A stretch of DNA of 34,097 nucleotides from Propionibacteriaceae bacterium (GTDB lineage Bacteria; Actinomycetota; Actinomycetes; Propionibacteriales; Propionibacteriaceae): contig JAOPXN010000078.1 in NCBI GenBank assembly GCA_025965155.1, positions 1-34,097 of the forward strand. Direction: 5' to 3'. This document shows positions 15,533-24,075 of the stretch, one piece after another; position 1 is the stretch's first letter, and the number at the start of each line of letters is the position of its first letter. The notes beneath the pieces were generated by a model. That model was not told the origin of the DNA. It made no database searches and worked only from the letters and a program-made list of their open reading frames with translations. A program made the translations under genes and the position numbers.

Positions 15533-16390
15533 ATGCGTTTGAGCATCGATCACACCACCGGCTTCCGCTACAGGTCACCGGTCGGTTCCTCCTACAACGA
15601 GGCGCGGATGGTGCCGGCCACCACCGAGCACCAGACTGTGTGGAGCAGCCGGGTCAGTATCGAGCCGCAGGCGTGGAGCTTCGGCTACCTGGACTACTGG
15701 GGAACCAACGTGACCACCTTCGAGGTGCATGAGCCGCACGACCGGCTGACCGTACACGCGCAGGCAGTGGTGGAGACCCGCGGCGACTACGACCCGTGGG
15801 ACACCGAGCGTCGCACCAGTGAGACCGACCTGGGCTGGAAAGCCCTGCTCGACCGGGGCGTAGTCGACTCGATGGCCGATTTTCTCACCAACAGTGAGCG
15901 GACCGAACCCTCTGACGAGCTGGCGGACCTGGCGAAGGACGCCGCGGCTCACCACCTCCCCCGGCTGGCTGCCCTGGAGATCTGCCGGCGGGTCGCGGAG
16001 CACCTGAGCTACCAGCGCGGGTCGACGTCGGTGAACAGCACCGCCCGGCAGGTGTGGGAAGGACGCCGCGGTGTCTGCCAGGACTACTCCCACGTGGTGC
16101 TGGGCGCGCTGCGGCTGATCGGCCTGCCTGCTCGGTACGTCTCCGGCTACCTCCATCCCGGGCACGCCGACCAGGCGAACGTCAAGGTGACCGGGGAGAG
16201 CCACTCCTGGGTCGAGTGGTGGTGCGGCAGCTGGGTCGCCTTCGACCCGACGGTGCAGCAGCGTCTGTCGGAGAGCTATGTACGCGTCGGCCACGGCCGC
16301 GACTACGGCGACGTAGCCCCGCTGCGCGGCACCTACTCCGGCGGTTCCTCAAAAATGTTCGTCACCGTAGAAATGACCCAGCTCGGCTAA
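15533..16390 (+). CDS. Transglutaminase-like cysteine peptidase family protein
   Basis: 285 residues. An N-terminal beta domain typical of bacterial transglutaminase-like proteins (MRLSIDHTTGFRYRSPVGSSYNEARM) precedes the papain-like core. The catalytic triad is C182 (GVCQDYSH), H224 (ESHSWVEWW) and D238 (AFDPT), all intact. It may cleave or transfer a peptide or isopeptide bond made by the ATP-grasp partner. No signal peptide is seen, so it acts in the cytoplasm. The ATG follows the alpha-E stop after one base; GAAGGGA about 10 bases upstream serves as ribosome binding site. It is the last gene of the three-gene operon; the next gene is 119 bases away. Confidence 0.94.
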   Translation: MRLSIDHTTGFRYRSPVGSSYNEARMVPATTEHQTVWSSRVSIEPQAWSFGYLDYWGTNVTTFEVHEPHDRLTVHAQAVVETRGDYDPWDTERRTSETDLGWKALLDRGVVDSMADFLTNSERTEPSDELADLAKDAAAHHLPRLAALEICRRVAEHLSYQRGSTSVNSTARQVWEGRRGVCQDYSHVVLGALRLIGLPARYVSGYLHPGHADQANVKVTGESHSWVEWWCGSWVAFDPTVQQRLSESYVRVGHGRDYGDVAPLRGTYSGGSSKMFVTVEMTQLG

Positions 16391-16509
16391 CCCCCACCCG
16401 CCGACTAGTCCCAAACTCCGCGCTCCGGCCGGCGTGTCGCCGCAGACCCGACCAGTCGCCGCGGGCAAGTCTGCTGGCTTCCGGACCGCTACCGGGTAAG
16501 AATGACTGC

Positions 16510-16701
16510 ATGACCGGCAACGAGAACCCCCAGCCGACCGCCGCAGAGACTGCCGAGGAGGCGACCAAACGGAAGTTTCGCGAGGCGCTGGAGGCCAAGA
16601 AGGGCCGCCGCGGCGAGAACCACATCGACTCGGAGCAGTCCACTGCCCACGCTCACGGACCGGTCGAGTCGAAGCGGGTCTTCCGCCGGAAGACCGGCTA
16701 G
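16510..16701 (+). CDS. DUF5302 small protein
   Basis: 63 residues, charged and probably largely helical or disordered: TAAETAEEATKRKFREALEAKK followed by SEQSTAHAHGPVESKRVFRRKTG. The KFREALEAKK and KRVFRRK stretches are the signature of the actinobacterial DUF5302 family, of unknown function. There is no Shine-Dalgarno sequence; TAAGAAT lies 6 bases before the ATG as a near-consensus -10 box, so it may be leaderless. Its stop codon overlaps the stop of the convergent HAD gene: CTAG at 16698-16701 ends both genes. The 119 bases upstream hold no visible gene or strong hairpin. Confidence 0.82.
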   Translation: MTGNENPQPTAAETAEEATKRKFREALEAKKGRRGENHIDSEQSTAHAHGPVESKRVFRRKTG

Positions 16702-17360
16702 TCCTCGGCCGGGACCACCCGGATACCGTCACCGACGCTCTCGAACCGGACCGACGCCAGGTTCGGTATCACCGCGTCCGCGATCAGCTGGTCCACCGGC
16801 GTGGTGGTGGTGACGGCCAGCGTGAAACAGCCGGCAGCGTGCGCGGCCAGCAGCCCCTTCGGCGCGTCCTCCACCACCAGGCAGCGGGTCGGGTCGACGC
16901 CGAGCTGTCGGGCAGCCTCCAGGAAGGGGTCGGGGTGCGGCTTGCCGCGCTCGACGTGATCCACGGTCACCAGCACCGACGGCGGCACCAGCTCGGCGGC
17001 TGCAATCCGGGCATCGGCCAGCAGTACGGTGCAGGACGTCGCGATGGCACTCTTTCCGTGGGCCAGTGACGCCAACGCCTCCGCCGCACCGGGGAGCACC
17101 ACGATGTCACCGATGTCGTTGATCTCCAGCTCGTTGATCCGCTCGATGGCCGCCTCGTGCCGCTCTTCGGGCAGCAGCGAACGCACCACGCCGGCGGACG
17201 GCACGCCGTGATGATCCTGCAGGTCCTCGCTGGTCAGCCCGTGCTCGGCGGCCCAGATGGTCCAGGCCCGGATCACCGCCGGCGTCGAGTCGATCAGAGT
17301 CCCGTCCATGTCGAAGATGACAGCGTCGAACACCTCGTCGGCCAGCTTGCCCAGATGCAC
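16698..17360 (-). CDS. HAD-superfamily phosphatase (subfamily IA-like)
   Basis: 220 residues. Motif I is FDMDGTLIDS with nucleophile D17 and D19; motif II is ATSC; motif III lysine is in RGKPHPDPF; motif IV is VVEDAPKG. The cap between motifs I and II is helical, as in phosphoglycolate/glycerol-3-phosphate-type phosphatases. GTG 17360 is preferred: it overlaps the stop of the upstream gene (TAGTG), and AGAGG lies 5 bases before. A longer reading frame to 17435 would run into that gene. Coupling to a CDP-alcohol phosphatidyltransferase suggests it removes a phosphate from that enzyme's substrate or product, for example a phosphorylated polyol phosphodiester. This is inference; the substrate is not readable from sequence. 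Confidence 0.9.
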   Translation of the reverse strand: MHLGKLADEVFDAVIFDMDGTLIDSTPAVIRAWTIWAAEHGLTSEDLQDHHGVPSAGVVRSLLPEERHEAAIERINELEINDIGDIVVLPGAAEALASLAHGKSAIATSCTVLLADARIAAAELVPPSVLVTVDHVERGKPHPDPFLEAARQLGVDPTRCLVVEDAPKGLLAAHAAGCFTLAVTTTTPVDQLIADAVIPNLASVRFESVGDGIRVVPAED

Positions 17361-19378
17361 TACGTCCTCTTTCCGCTCACTGATGGCTTCGGCCTCCATT
17401 GCCGTACCGATTCTGCTAGGTAGATCAACGCACAATATCCGGCGCCCACCCCCAGGGCGATGGGGACCGAGCGCTCCGGATCGATCCCGAGCAGCTGGCT
17501 CAGGGTCAGCAGCAGGGTCAGCGCGACGACCCGGCCGTCAAACCCCCCGCCAAGCAGCGTGGTCCGGCGGCTCGGCGAGGCCCCGGCAAGCTTGATCGAG
17601 TAGATCAGGTCGTACCGCCGGTACGCGATCACGGCCAGGTAGCCGAACACCCACCCTCCAACCGGCGCCTGGCAGAGGAGGGCGACGACGACGGCGGCCT
17701 CGACGAACCACACCAGCGGCAGCGCCTGCCAAGCCCACCGGCTGTTCACCGGCGGGCTGCATGCCATCCCGCAGCACGCCGCCCCTCCTACCGCCCCGAC
17801 GAGCGCGACCCAGAACCAGCCGAGGCAGATGGCTGCGATTACCACCAGCCACGCCAGCACCGCTGCCAGCAGACCCGGTACGAACGGCAGCCGCAGCCTC
17901 CGCCCGGCCGCCCTGGCCAGCGGTCCGAGGTCGAGCTGGTCTCGCAACGAAGCTGGGGCCAGGTTTGGGTCCGGAGCTGGCAGGGTCTGCGGCCGGAGAA
18001 TCCCCATCACGGTGCGGCCGCCCTGGGTCCAGATCAGGGCCAGGCCCGAAAAGAGAATCGTGGCGGCCAGCACCCAGACCGGCCGGAACGTCAGCAGGCC
18101 GACCGACAAGATGAGGTACCGCTCCGCGATCGGAACGTGGACGATCTTCTTCAGCCAGAACCGTACGGCTGCCGAACGGGACGGACGCACCATCGTCGTG
18201 GGGCCGCCCGTGCCCTCGTCCCGCTGAGCCAGGTCAAGCAGCACCGGCCTGCTGATCTTCGTCGGCGCGAGCTGGTCGTTGAAGCTCTGGTCCTCGAGGT
18301 GCCGCGCCGTTACGACCGTCATGGCGATGATCGCCAGCAGCCAGCCGGAGTCATCACCCTGCCTGCTCGCCACCACAGCGAGGGCGGCGAAGACGGCGTA
18401 CTCCTTGATCCGGTCGCCCACGCCGTCCAGCCAGGCGCCGAGGGTGGAGAACCGCCGGGTGAAGCGGGCGATCTCCCCGTCCATGCAGTCGACTACCAGA
18501 GCGAGCTGCAAGGTGAACGCCGCCACCACCCAGGCCCAGTGCTGCCCGGACCAGATCAGCCCGGCGGTGAGCAGACCGACCGCCAGACTGACCAGCGTCA
18601 AGGCGTTCGGCGACCAGTCGTGCCGGAGCCCGACGGCGGTCCCGCGACGAGACAGCGGACGGACCGCCATGGCGGAGAAGAACCCGTCGCCACCTCGGCT
18701 CGCGGTACGCAGCCGCTGCTGCCACGCCGAGCCCCTCGAGCCCGGCTGGCGCACCGCACCGCGACGCCAACCGAAGTAGCCGGCTCGTACCTCCGATACC
18801 GCCAGACCGCCGCGGACCAGAGCCACCAGTGCCAGGTCGAACAGGTCCACCCCGCCGAGGTCGCGGTCCACCGTGTCCGCCGCGGCGGTCCAGATAGTCG
18901 CCGCCTCGGCCCGATCCTGAGCGGCGACCCGCAGCGCGCCCACCGATACCCGGTTAGGCCGGAGGACCGAGTGCACTGCGCTGCCAGCCGACTCGATCGC
19001 GGCGCCGTCCCGGCCAACCCGCACCAGGGCCGCGTCCTCGATGCCGTCGATCTGCTGCGGCATCTCCACCGAGTAGGGGTCGGCCAGCAGGGCGGCCGTC
19101 GTGGTTCCAGGCCGATCGAGCAGGTCCAGCAAGGCGGGTTCAGCGATCCGCAACGCACCCGAGGCCACCACCAGCGGCACGTCATCACGGGCCGCGGCCA
19201 GCGCGGCAAGCTCGCCCAGGCCGCTGACGGGAACCGGCGGCCTAGTCCCGGTAGCGGTCAGCGCCTCGACCAGATCCTCGGCGGCCTCTAGGCCGGCTCC
19301 GAGCAGCGCGAGGTCGGCACCGGAGGAGAAGCCGTGCACCCTTCGCGCGGCCGGACTACCGACCAGGGCGACGGGCAT
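17360..19378 (-). CDS. Large CDP-alcohol phosphatidyltransferase fusion protein (DUF5941-like)
   Basis: 672 residues. The catalytic motif of CDP-alcohol phosphatidyltransferases is complete: D297-x2-D300-G301-x2-A304-R305-x8-G314-x3-D318-x3-D322. It lies within a multi-membrane segment region from about 257 on. A soluble N-terminal domain of about 230 residues looks like a degenerate nucleotidyltransferase fold (LVVASGALRIAEPALLDLL) but lacks the usual LAAGxGxR loop. A further hydrophobic, poorly conserved membrane region follows to the C-terminus, as in Streptomyces DUF5941 proteins. The enzyme would move a phospho-alcohol from a CDP carrier to an acceptor alcohol in the membrane. The ATG has a TAACAT box 6 bases upstream. 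The HAD phosphatase gene follows with overlapping stop and start. Confidence 0.82.
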   Translation of the reverse strand: MPVALVGSPAARRVHGFSSGADLALLGAGLEAAEDLVEALTATGTRPPVPVSGLGELAALAAARDDVPLVVASGALRIAEPALLDLLDRPGTTTAALLADPYSVEMPQQIDGIEDAALVRVGRDGAAIESAGSAVHSVLRPNRVSVGALRVAAQDRAEAATIWTAAADTVDRDLGGVDLFDLALVALVRGGLAVSEVRAGYFGWRRGAVRQPGSRGSAWQQRLRTASRGGDGFFSAMAVRPLSRRGTAVGLRHDWSPNALTLVSLAVGLLTAGLIWSGQHWAWVVAAFTLQLALVVDCMDGEIARFTRRFSTLGAWLDGVGDRIKEYAVFAALAVVASRQGDDSGWLLAIIAMTVVTARHLEDQSFNDQLAPTKISRPVLLDLAQRDEGTGGPTTMVRPSRSAAVRFWLKKIVHVPIAERYLILSVGLLTFRPVWVLAATILFSGLALIWTQGGRTVMGILRPQTLPAPDPNLAPASLRDQLDLGPLARAAGRRLRLPFVPGLLAAVLAWLVVIAAICLGWFWVALVGAVGGAACCGMACSPPVNSRWAWQALPLVWFVEAAVVVALLCQAPVGGWVFGYLAVIAYRRYDLIYSIKLAGASPSRRTTLLGGGFDGRVVALTLLLTLSQLLGIDPERSVPIALGVGAGYCALIYLAESVRQWRPKPSVSGKRT

Positions 19379-19384
19379 GGCCGC

Positions 19385-19390
19385 ATGTTA
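19385..19390 (-). promoter_or_regulatory. -10 box TAACAT, leaderless start of CDP-alcohol transferase gene
   Basis: Read on the minus strand, TAACAT is followed by GCGGCC and the ATG at 19378. No ribosome binding site is present. Confidence 0.5.
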
Positions 19391-19458
19391 TCGCGCCGGC
19401 TGCGGGCGCCACCTCGGCTCGCGGGCGCCTGACAACTGCAAACACCCAAACAAAACAC

Positions 19459-19488
19459 TTGCTGAGTGAGCACTCACTCATTTAGCAT
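19459..19488 (+). promoter_or_regulatory. Promoter of tetR-ABC operon (TTGCTG-N18-TAGCAT)
   Basis: A -35 TTGCTG (19459-19464) and a -10 TAGCAT (19483-19488) are 18 bases apart. The -10 box is 6 bases before ATG 19495, so the tetR mRNA is probably leaderless. The TetR operator fills the spacer. Confidence 0.65.
19463..19480. promoter_or_regulatory. TetR operator TGAGTGA-N4-TCACTCA
   Basis: Two perfect 7-base arms flank GCAC. The TGAGTGA/TCACTCA form is common for TetR-family regulators. Lying between -35 and -10, bound repressor would block the promoter, so the regulator most likely represses itself and the exporter genes behind it. Confidence 0.8.
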
Positions 19489-19494
19489 CTGCTG

Positions 19495-20121
19495 ATGGTC
19501 CGCGCTACTCCCCTCCCGCCCGACGAGCGTCGCGCAGCTGTCATCGCTGCCACCGAACCCCTGCTCGGGGTCCACGGGCGCAACGTCAGCACCCGGCAGA
19601 TCGCCGAAGCCGCCGGGATCGCCGAGGGAACCATTTTTCGCGTGTTCCCGACCAAGGAAGCCCTGATCGACGCTGTGATCGAGGAGGCGTTCGACGTCGG
19701 TGTGACCTGCGACGCCATCGCCGGGATCGACGCCGGGCTGGATCTGCCGAGCCGCCTCGTGGCGGTGGTGGAGATCATCCAGAGCCGGATGCGTCGCGTG
19801 ATCGCCCTGTTCCACTCCGCCATGGTGGTCCGGCCGCCGGAGCCGCGGGCGGACTTCCACAGCCGGCAGCAGCGCGACAACGCGTTGCTCGACACTGCCA
19901 TTGCCAACGTGATCAAGCCCGACCACGACCAGCTGCGGATGGATCCGGACAGCGCCGCCAGCCTGCTGCGTACCCTCACGTTCTCGGTCACGCACCCGGT
20001 GCTATCCGACCAGCGCCACTCCGACCCGACCCGGATCGTGCAGGTCCTGCTGTACGGCATCACCGAGCGCCGACAACCAGCCCAAGACGACCGTGCCACC
20101 AAGGAAGTACACGCATGCTGA
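19495..20121 (+). CDS. TetR-family transcriptional repressor
   Basis: 208 residues. The N-terminal helix-turn-helix is VSTRQIAEAAGIAEGTIFRVF (about 31-51), followed by a helical ligand and dimer domain that is poorly conserved, as usual for the family. ATG 19495 is placed by the -10 box 6 bases before it. The stop overlaps the first ABC transporter gene by 7 bases, so regulator and exporter form one operon. It likely senses a compound that the exporter removes and represses the operon through the operator at 19463-19480. Confidence 0.93.
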   Translation: MVRATPLPPDERRAAVIAATEPLLGVHGRNVSTRQIAEAAGIAEGTIFRVFPTKEALIDAVIEEAFDVGVTCDAIAGIDAGLDLPSRLVAVVEIIQSRMRRVIALFHSAMVVRPPEPRADFHSRQQRDNALLDTAIANVIKPDHDQLRMDPDSAASLLRTLTFSVTHPVLSDQRHSDPTRIVQVLLYGITERRQPAQDDRATKEVHAC

Positions 20122-21851
20122 TAAGACTTCTCCGCAGCTTTCTAGCGCCCTACAAGCGCTTGCTGATCGGTGTGGTGGTTCTCCAGCTGATCGGAACGAT
20201 GGCTGCCCTCTACCTGCCAAGCCTGAACGCGTCGATCATCGACGACGGGGTCGCCAAGGGTGACACCGACTTCATCTGGCGGACCGGCGGCGTCATGCTG
20301 GCCGTCAGCCTGGTGCAGATTGTCTGCTCCATCGCCGCGGTGTATCTGGGCGCCAAGACCGCCATGTCCTTTGGCCGCAACCTCCGCGAAGCGATCTTCA
20401 GCCACGTGCAGACCTTCTCCGCCCGCGAGCTGAACAAGTTCGGGGCGCCGTCGCTGATCACCCGCAACACCAACGACGTGCAGCAGGTGCAGATGCTGGT
20501 CCTGCTGACCTGCACCATGCTGGTGGCCGCCCCCATCACGATGATCGGTGGCATCATCATGGCGCTGCGCGAGGACGTCGGCCTGTCCTGGCTGGTGGTG
20601 GTCGCGGTGCCGGTGCTCGCCGGGTCCATCGGCGTGGTCGTGATGCGGATGGGACCGCTGTTCCGCGTCATGCAGACCCGGATCGACGTGGTCAACCGGG
20701 TGCTGCGCGAGCAGATCACCGGCATCCGGGTGGTCCGCGCCTTCGTCCGGGAGCCGTACGAGACCGACCGGTTCGCGCGGGCCAACGGCGAGCTGACAGC
20801 GACCGCAACGTCGGTCGGGCGGCTGATGGCCTCGATCTTCCCGATCGTCATGTTCATCATGAACATCTCCAGCGTCGCCGTCTTGTGGTTCGGCGCGCAT
20901 CGGATCGCCGACGGGCAGATGCAGATCGGTTCGCTGACCGCATTCCTGACGTACCTAGTTCAGATTCTCATGTCGGTCATGATGGCGACCTTCCTGCTGA
21001 TGATCGCGCCTCGAGCCGCAGTGTGTGCGGAGCGGATCAAGGAGGTGCTGGACACCGACTCCTCGGTCGTCCTGCCCACGTCTCCGGTGACGGAACTGCA
21101 CGGGGCCGGCATCGTTTCCTTCGAAGGGGCAGAGTTCACCTACCCTGGCGCCGACCACCCCATTGTCCGCAACGTCAGCTTCGAGGCACGTCCCGGCGAG
21201 ACCACGGCGATCATCGGGTCCACCGGCGCCGGCAAGACGACGCTGATCTCGCTGATCCCGCGGCTGTTCGACACCACCGGCGGGTCGATCACGGTGGACG
21301 GCGTCGAGGTCCGGGAGATGGATGCGGACCTGCTCTGGAGCCGGATCGGGCTGGTGCCACAGAAGCCGTTCCTGTTCTCCGGCAGCGTCGCCAGCAACCT
21401 CCGGTACGGCAACCCGACCGCCACCGACGATGAGCTGTGGGCGGCGCTGACGGTGGCACAGGCAGCCGACTTCGTCAAGGAGATGGCCGGACAGCTGGAG
21501 GCTCCGATCAGCCAGGGCGGGACGAACGTCTCCGGCGGTCAGCGACAACGGCTCTCGATCGCCCGGGCGTTGGTGAAGAAACCGGAGATCTATGTCTTCG
21601 ACGACTCGTTCTCGGCGTTGGACGTGGCCACCGACGCCCGGCTGCGGGCGGCGCTGAAAACCGAAACTCAGGACGCAGCGGTGATCATCGTCGGCCAGCG
21701 GGTTGCCACCATCGCCGATGCCGACAAGATCTTGGTGCTGGAAGACGGCGAGGTCGTCGGCGAGGGCACCCATGAAGAGCTGTTGGACAGCTGCCCGACG
21801 TACGTGGAGATCGTGGACTCCCAGCTGAGCGCGCAGGAGGCGGCCGCATGA
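20115..21851 (+). CDS. ABC exporter half-transporter, degenerate-site subunit
   Basis: 578 residues: six membrane segments (about 1-310), then a nucleotide-binding domain. Walker A is GSTGAGKTT and the signature is [14 protein letters not shown], both normal. The Walker B region reads [12 protein letters not shown], so Asp replaces the catalytic Glu, and the H-loop reads VGQRVATI, so Gln replaces the switch His. This pattern marks the non-hydrolysing site of heterodimeric exporters (TM287/288, LmrCD and BmrCD types). The partner is the next gene, which overlaps by four bases (ATGA). ATG 20115 has AAGGAAG 7 bases upstream within tetR. Likely substrates are drugs or lipophilic compounds, not identifiable here. 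Confidence 0.94.
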   Translation: MLIRLLRSFLAPYKRLLIGVVVLQLIGTMAALYLPSLNASIIDDGVAKGDTDFIWRTGGVMLAVSLVQIVCSIAAVYLGAKTAMSFGRNLREAIFSHVQTFSARELNKFGAPSLITRNTNDVQQVQMLVLLTCTMLVAAPITMIGGIIMALREDVGLSWLVVVAVPVLAGSIGVVVMRMGPLFRVMQTRIDVVNRVLREQITGIRVVRAFVREPYETDRFARANGELTATATSVGRLMASIFPIVMFIMNISSVAVLWFGAHRIADGQMQIGSLTAFLTYLVQILMSVMMATFLLMIAPRAAVCAERIKEVLDTDSSVVLPTSPVTELHGAGIVSFEGAEFTYPGADHPIVRNVSFEARPGETTAIIGSTGAGKTTLISLIPRLFDTTGGSITVDGVEVREMDADLLWSRIGLVPQKPFLFSGSVASNLRYGNPTATDDELWAALTVAQAADFVKEMAGQLEAPISQGGTNVSGGQRQRLSIARALVKKPEIYVFDDSFSALDVATDARLRAALKTETQDAAVIIVGQRVATIADADKILVLEDGEVVGEGTHEELLDSCPTYVEIVDSQLSAQEAAA

Positions 21852-23917
21852 CCGACATCCAGAACAGGAACTCCGCCACCGACGACCATACGGCCGACGT
21901 GGCTGTCGCCGACAACGGGGACGGCACCAAGGCCAAGGCGCCCGAGCGCCCCAAGTACCAACCCAGCCCTGGCTCGCGGATGTTTGGTCAGGGTCCTGCG
22001 CCGGAGAAGTCGATGAACTTCGGCCCGTCGATGAAGCGGCTGCTGGGTCACCTGGCGCCGGAGCGGATGATCATGTTCATCGTGATCGCCCTCGCGGTGG
22101 TCGGAATCGTGATGAACGTGGTCGGGCCCAAGATCCTCGGCTGGGCCACCGACGTGATCTTCACCGGCATCATCGGCACGCAGCTGCCCGCGGGCGCGAC
22201 CAAGGAGCAGGCAGTGGCCGCGCTCCGGGCACAGGGCAACACCACCTTCGCCGACATGATCGAGCGGCTCGACGTGGTTCCCGGGCAGGGGATCGACTTC
22301 GACCGGCTCGGGCAGATCCTGCTGCTGGCCCTCGCGCTGTACCTGGCTTCGTCGCTGCTCTTGTGGCTGCAGGGCTATCTGCTCAACGGCGCCGTGCAGC
22401 GATCCATCTTCGCCATGCGTAACGAGGTGGAGGCCAAGATCAACCGGCTGCCGTTGAGCTACTTCGACCGGCAGACCCGCGGTGAGCTGCTCAGCCGGGT
22501 CACCAATGACATCGACAACATCTCCCAAGCGCTGCAGCAGACGCTGAGCCAGCTATTGACCTCGCTGCTGACGGTCATCGGCGTGACGGTGATGATGTTC
22601 GTGGTCTCACCGACGCTGGCGCTGATCGCGTTGGTCACCATCCCGGTCTCGGTCCTGATCACCGGCGTGATCGGCAAGCGGTCGCAGAAGCTCTTCGTCG
22701 CGCAGTGGAAGAGCACTGGGGAGCTGAACGGGCATATCGAGGAGGCGTTCACCGGTCACGCGCTGGTCAAGGTCTTCGGCCGCCAGCGGGAGGTCCAAAG
22801 CGTCTTCGCGGACAAGAACGCCGGTCTGTATCAGGCGAGCTTCGGCGCCCAGTTCGTCTCCGGCATCATCATGCCGGCGATGATGTTCGTCGGGAACCTG
22901 AACTACGTCGTCATCGCCGTTCTCGGCGGGCTGCGGGTGGCCAGCGGCACCATGAACCTCGGTGACGTGCAAGCCTTCATCCAGTACTCCCGGATGTTCA
23001 CCCAACCCCTCACCCAGGTGGCCTCGATGGCGAACCTGCTGCAGTCCGGGGTGGCTTCGGCCGAGCGGGTGTTCGAGGTGCTGGACGCCGAGGAAGAGTC
23101 GCCGGAGGCATCCGGATCCCTGAACCCCACCAGTGGTCGGGTGGAGTTCGAGCACGTCAAGTTCTCCTACGACCCGGCCAAACCGCTGATCACCGACTTG
23201 TCGCTGGTCGCCGAGCCGGGCAATACGGTGGCGATCGTGGGGCCGACCGGCGCGGGGAAGACGACCCTGGTCAACCTGATCATGCGGTTCTACGAACTGG
23301 ACGGCGGTCGGATCACGCTGGATGGCGTCGACATCACCTCCATCCCGCGGGCAGACCTCCGGTCCACCATCGGCATGGTGCTGCAGGACACCTGGCTGTT
23401 CCACGGCACCATCCGCGACAACATCGCCTACGGCCGCCCGACTGCCACCGAAAAGGAGATCCTGGCCGCGGCGTCGGCAACGTTCGTGGATCGCTTCGTC
23501 CACTCGCTTCCCGACGGGTACGACACGGTGATCGACGAGGAGGGCAGCAACATCAGCGCCGGTGAGAAGCAGCTGATCACCATTGCCCGCGCCTTCCTCG
23601 CCGAACCGGCGCTGCTGATCCTGGACGAGGCGACCAGCTCGGTGGACACCCGGACCGAGGTCCTGGTGCAGCACGCGATGGCCGCGCTGCGTAGCGACCG
23701 GACCAGCTTCGTGATCGCTCACCGGCTCTCCACCATCCGCGACGCCGACGTGATCTTGGTGATGGAGGACGGCAACATCGTCGAACAGGGCACGCACCAG
23801 GAGCTGTTGGAGCGCGAGGGGCACTACTTCGACCTCTACAACTCCCAGTTCGCAGCAGCGATCCAGGACGAAGTCGTGCTGGAAGAGCCGGCGGCGCCGG
23901 GCGGTCGTGGGTTCTGA
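21848..23917 (+). CDS. ABC exporter half-transporter, catalytic subunit
   Basis: 689 residues. A cytoplasmic N-terminal extension of about 70 polar residues precedes six membrane segments, the second hairpin carrying an extra loop of about 50 residues (about 110-155) on the outer side. The nucleotide-binding domain has Walker [10 protein letters not shown], Walker [13 protein letters not shown] with catalytic Glu, and H-loop VIAHRLSTI, all canonical. Its signature is [14 protein letters not shown] instead of SGGQ. The weak signature would face the degenerate Walker site of the partner, giving one active and one inactive ATP site. Last gene of the tetR operon; its stop codon touches a long inverted repeat. 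Confidence 0.95.
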   Translation: MTDIQNRNSATDDHTADVAVADNGDGTKAKAPERPKYQPSPGSRMFGQGPAPEKSMNFGPSMKRLLGHLAPERMIMFIVIALAVVGIVMNVVGPKILGWATDVIFTGIIGTQLPAGATKEQAVAALRAQGNTTFADMIERLDVVPGQGIDFDRLGQILLLALALYLASSLLLWLQGYLLNGAVQRSIFAMRNEVEAKINRLPLSYFDRQTRGELLSRVTNDIDNISQALQQTLSQLLTSLLTVIGVTVMMFVVSPTLALIALVTIPVSVLITGVIGKRSQKLFVAQWKSTGELNGHIEEAFTGHALVKVFGRQREVQSVFADKNAGLYQASFGAQFVSGIIMPAMMFVGNLNYVVIAVLGGLRVASGTMNLGDVQAFIQYSRMFTQPLTQVASMANLLQSGVASAERVFEVLDAEEESPEASGSLNPTSGRVEFEHVKFSYDPAKPLITDLSLVAEPGNTVAIVGPTGAGKTTLVNLIMRFYELDGGRITLDGVDITSIPRADLRSTIGMVLQDTWLFHGTIRDNIAYGRPTATEKEILAAASATFVDRFVHSLPDGYDTVIDEEGSNISAGEKQLITIARAFLAEPALLILDEATSSVDTRTEVLVQHAMAALRSDRTSFVIAHRLSTIRDADVILVMEDGNIVEQGTHQELLEREGHYFDLYNSQFAAAIQDEVVLEEPAAPGGRGF

Positions 23918-24008
23918 ATCCATAAATCGACCACTCGTCCGTCCTCGGACCCGCGACACGCGGCGATCGGCACCCTGCCGCTGTGACGAGGGGCCGATTT
24001 ATGGACTC
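23916..24008. repeat. Long imperfect inverted repeat (24-base arms, 21 matches)
   Basis: The left arm 23916-23939 contains TCCATAAATCG; the right arm 23985-24008 contains CGATTTATGGA. The 24-base arms match at 21 positions, and the 45-base spacer holds its own hairpin CCGCG-ACA-CGCGG (23951-23963). It starts inside the stop codon of the exporter gene and lies in the 158-base gap before convergent alkB. It is AT-richer than its surroundings. It may be a REP- or MITE-like palindromic element, or act as a two-way transcript end. No T-tract follows. Confidence 0.75.
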
Positions 24009-24075
24009 CACCGATCAGAGCTGGGGAACGAGCTGCTGCAAGGTGAGCGCACCGACCCGGCGACAAGTCGAGTGC

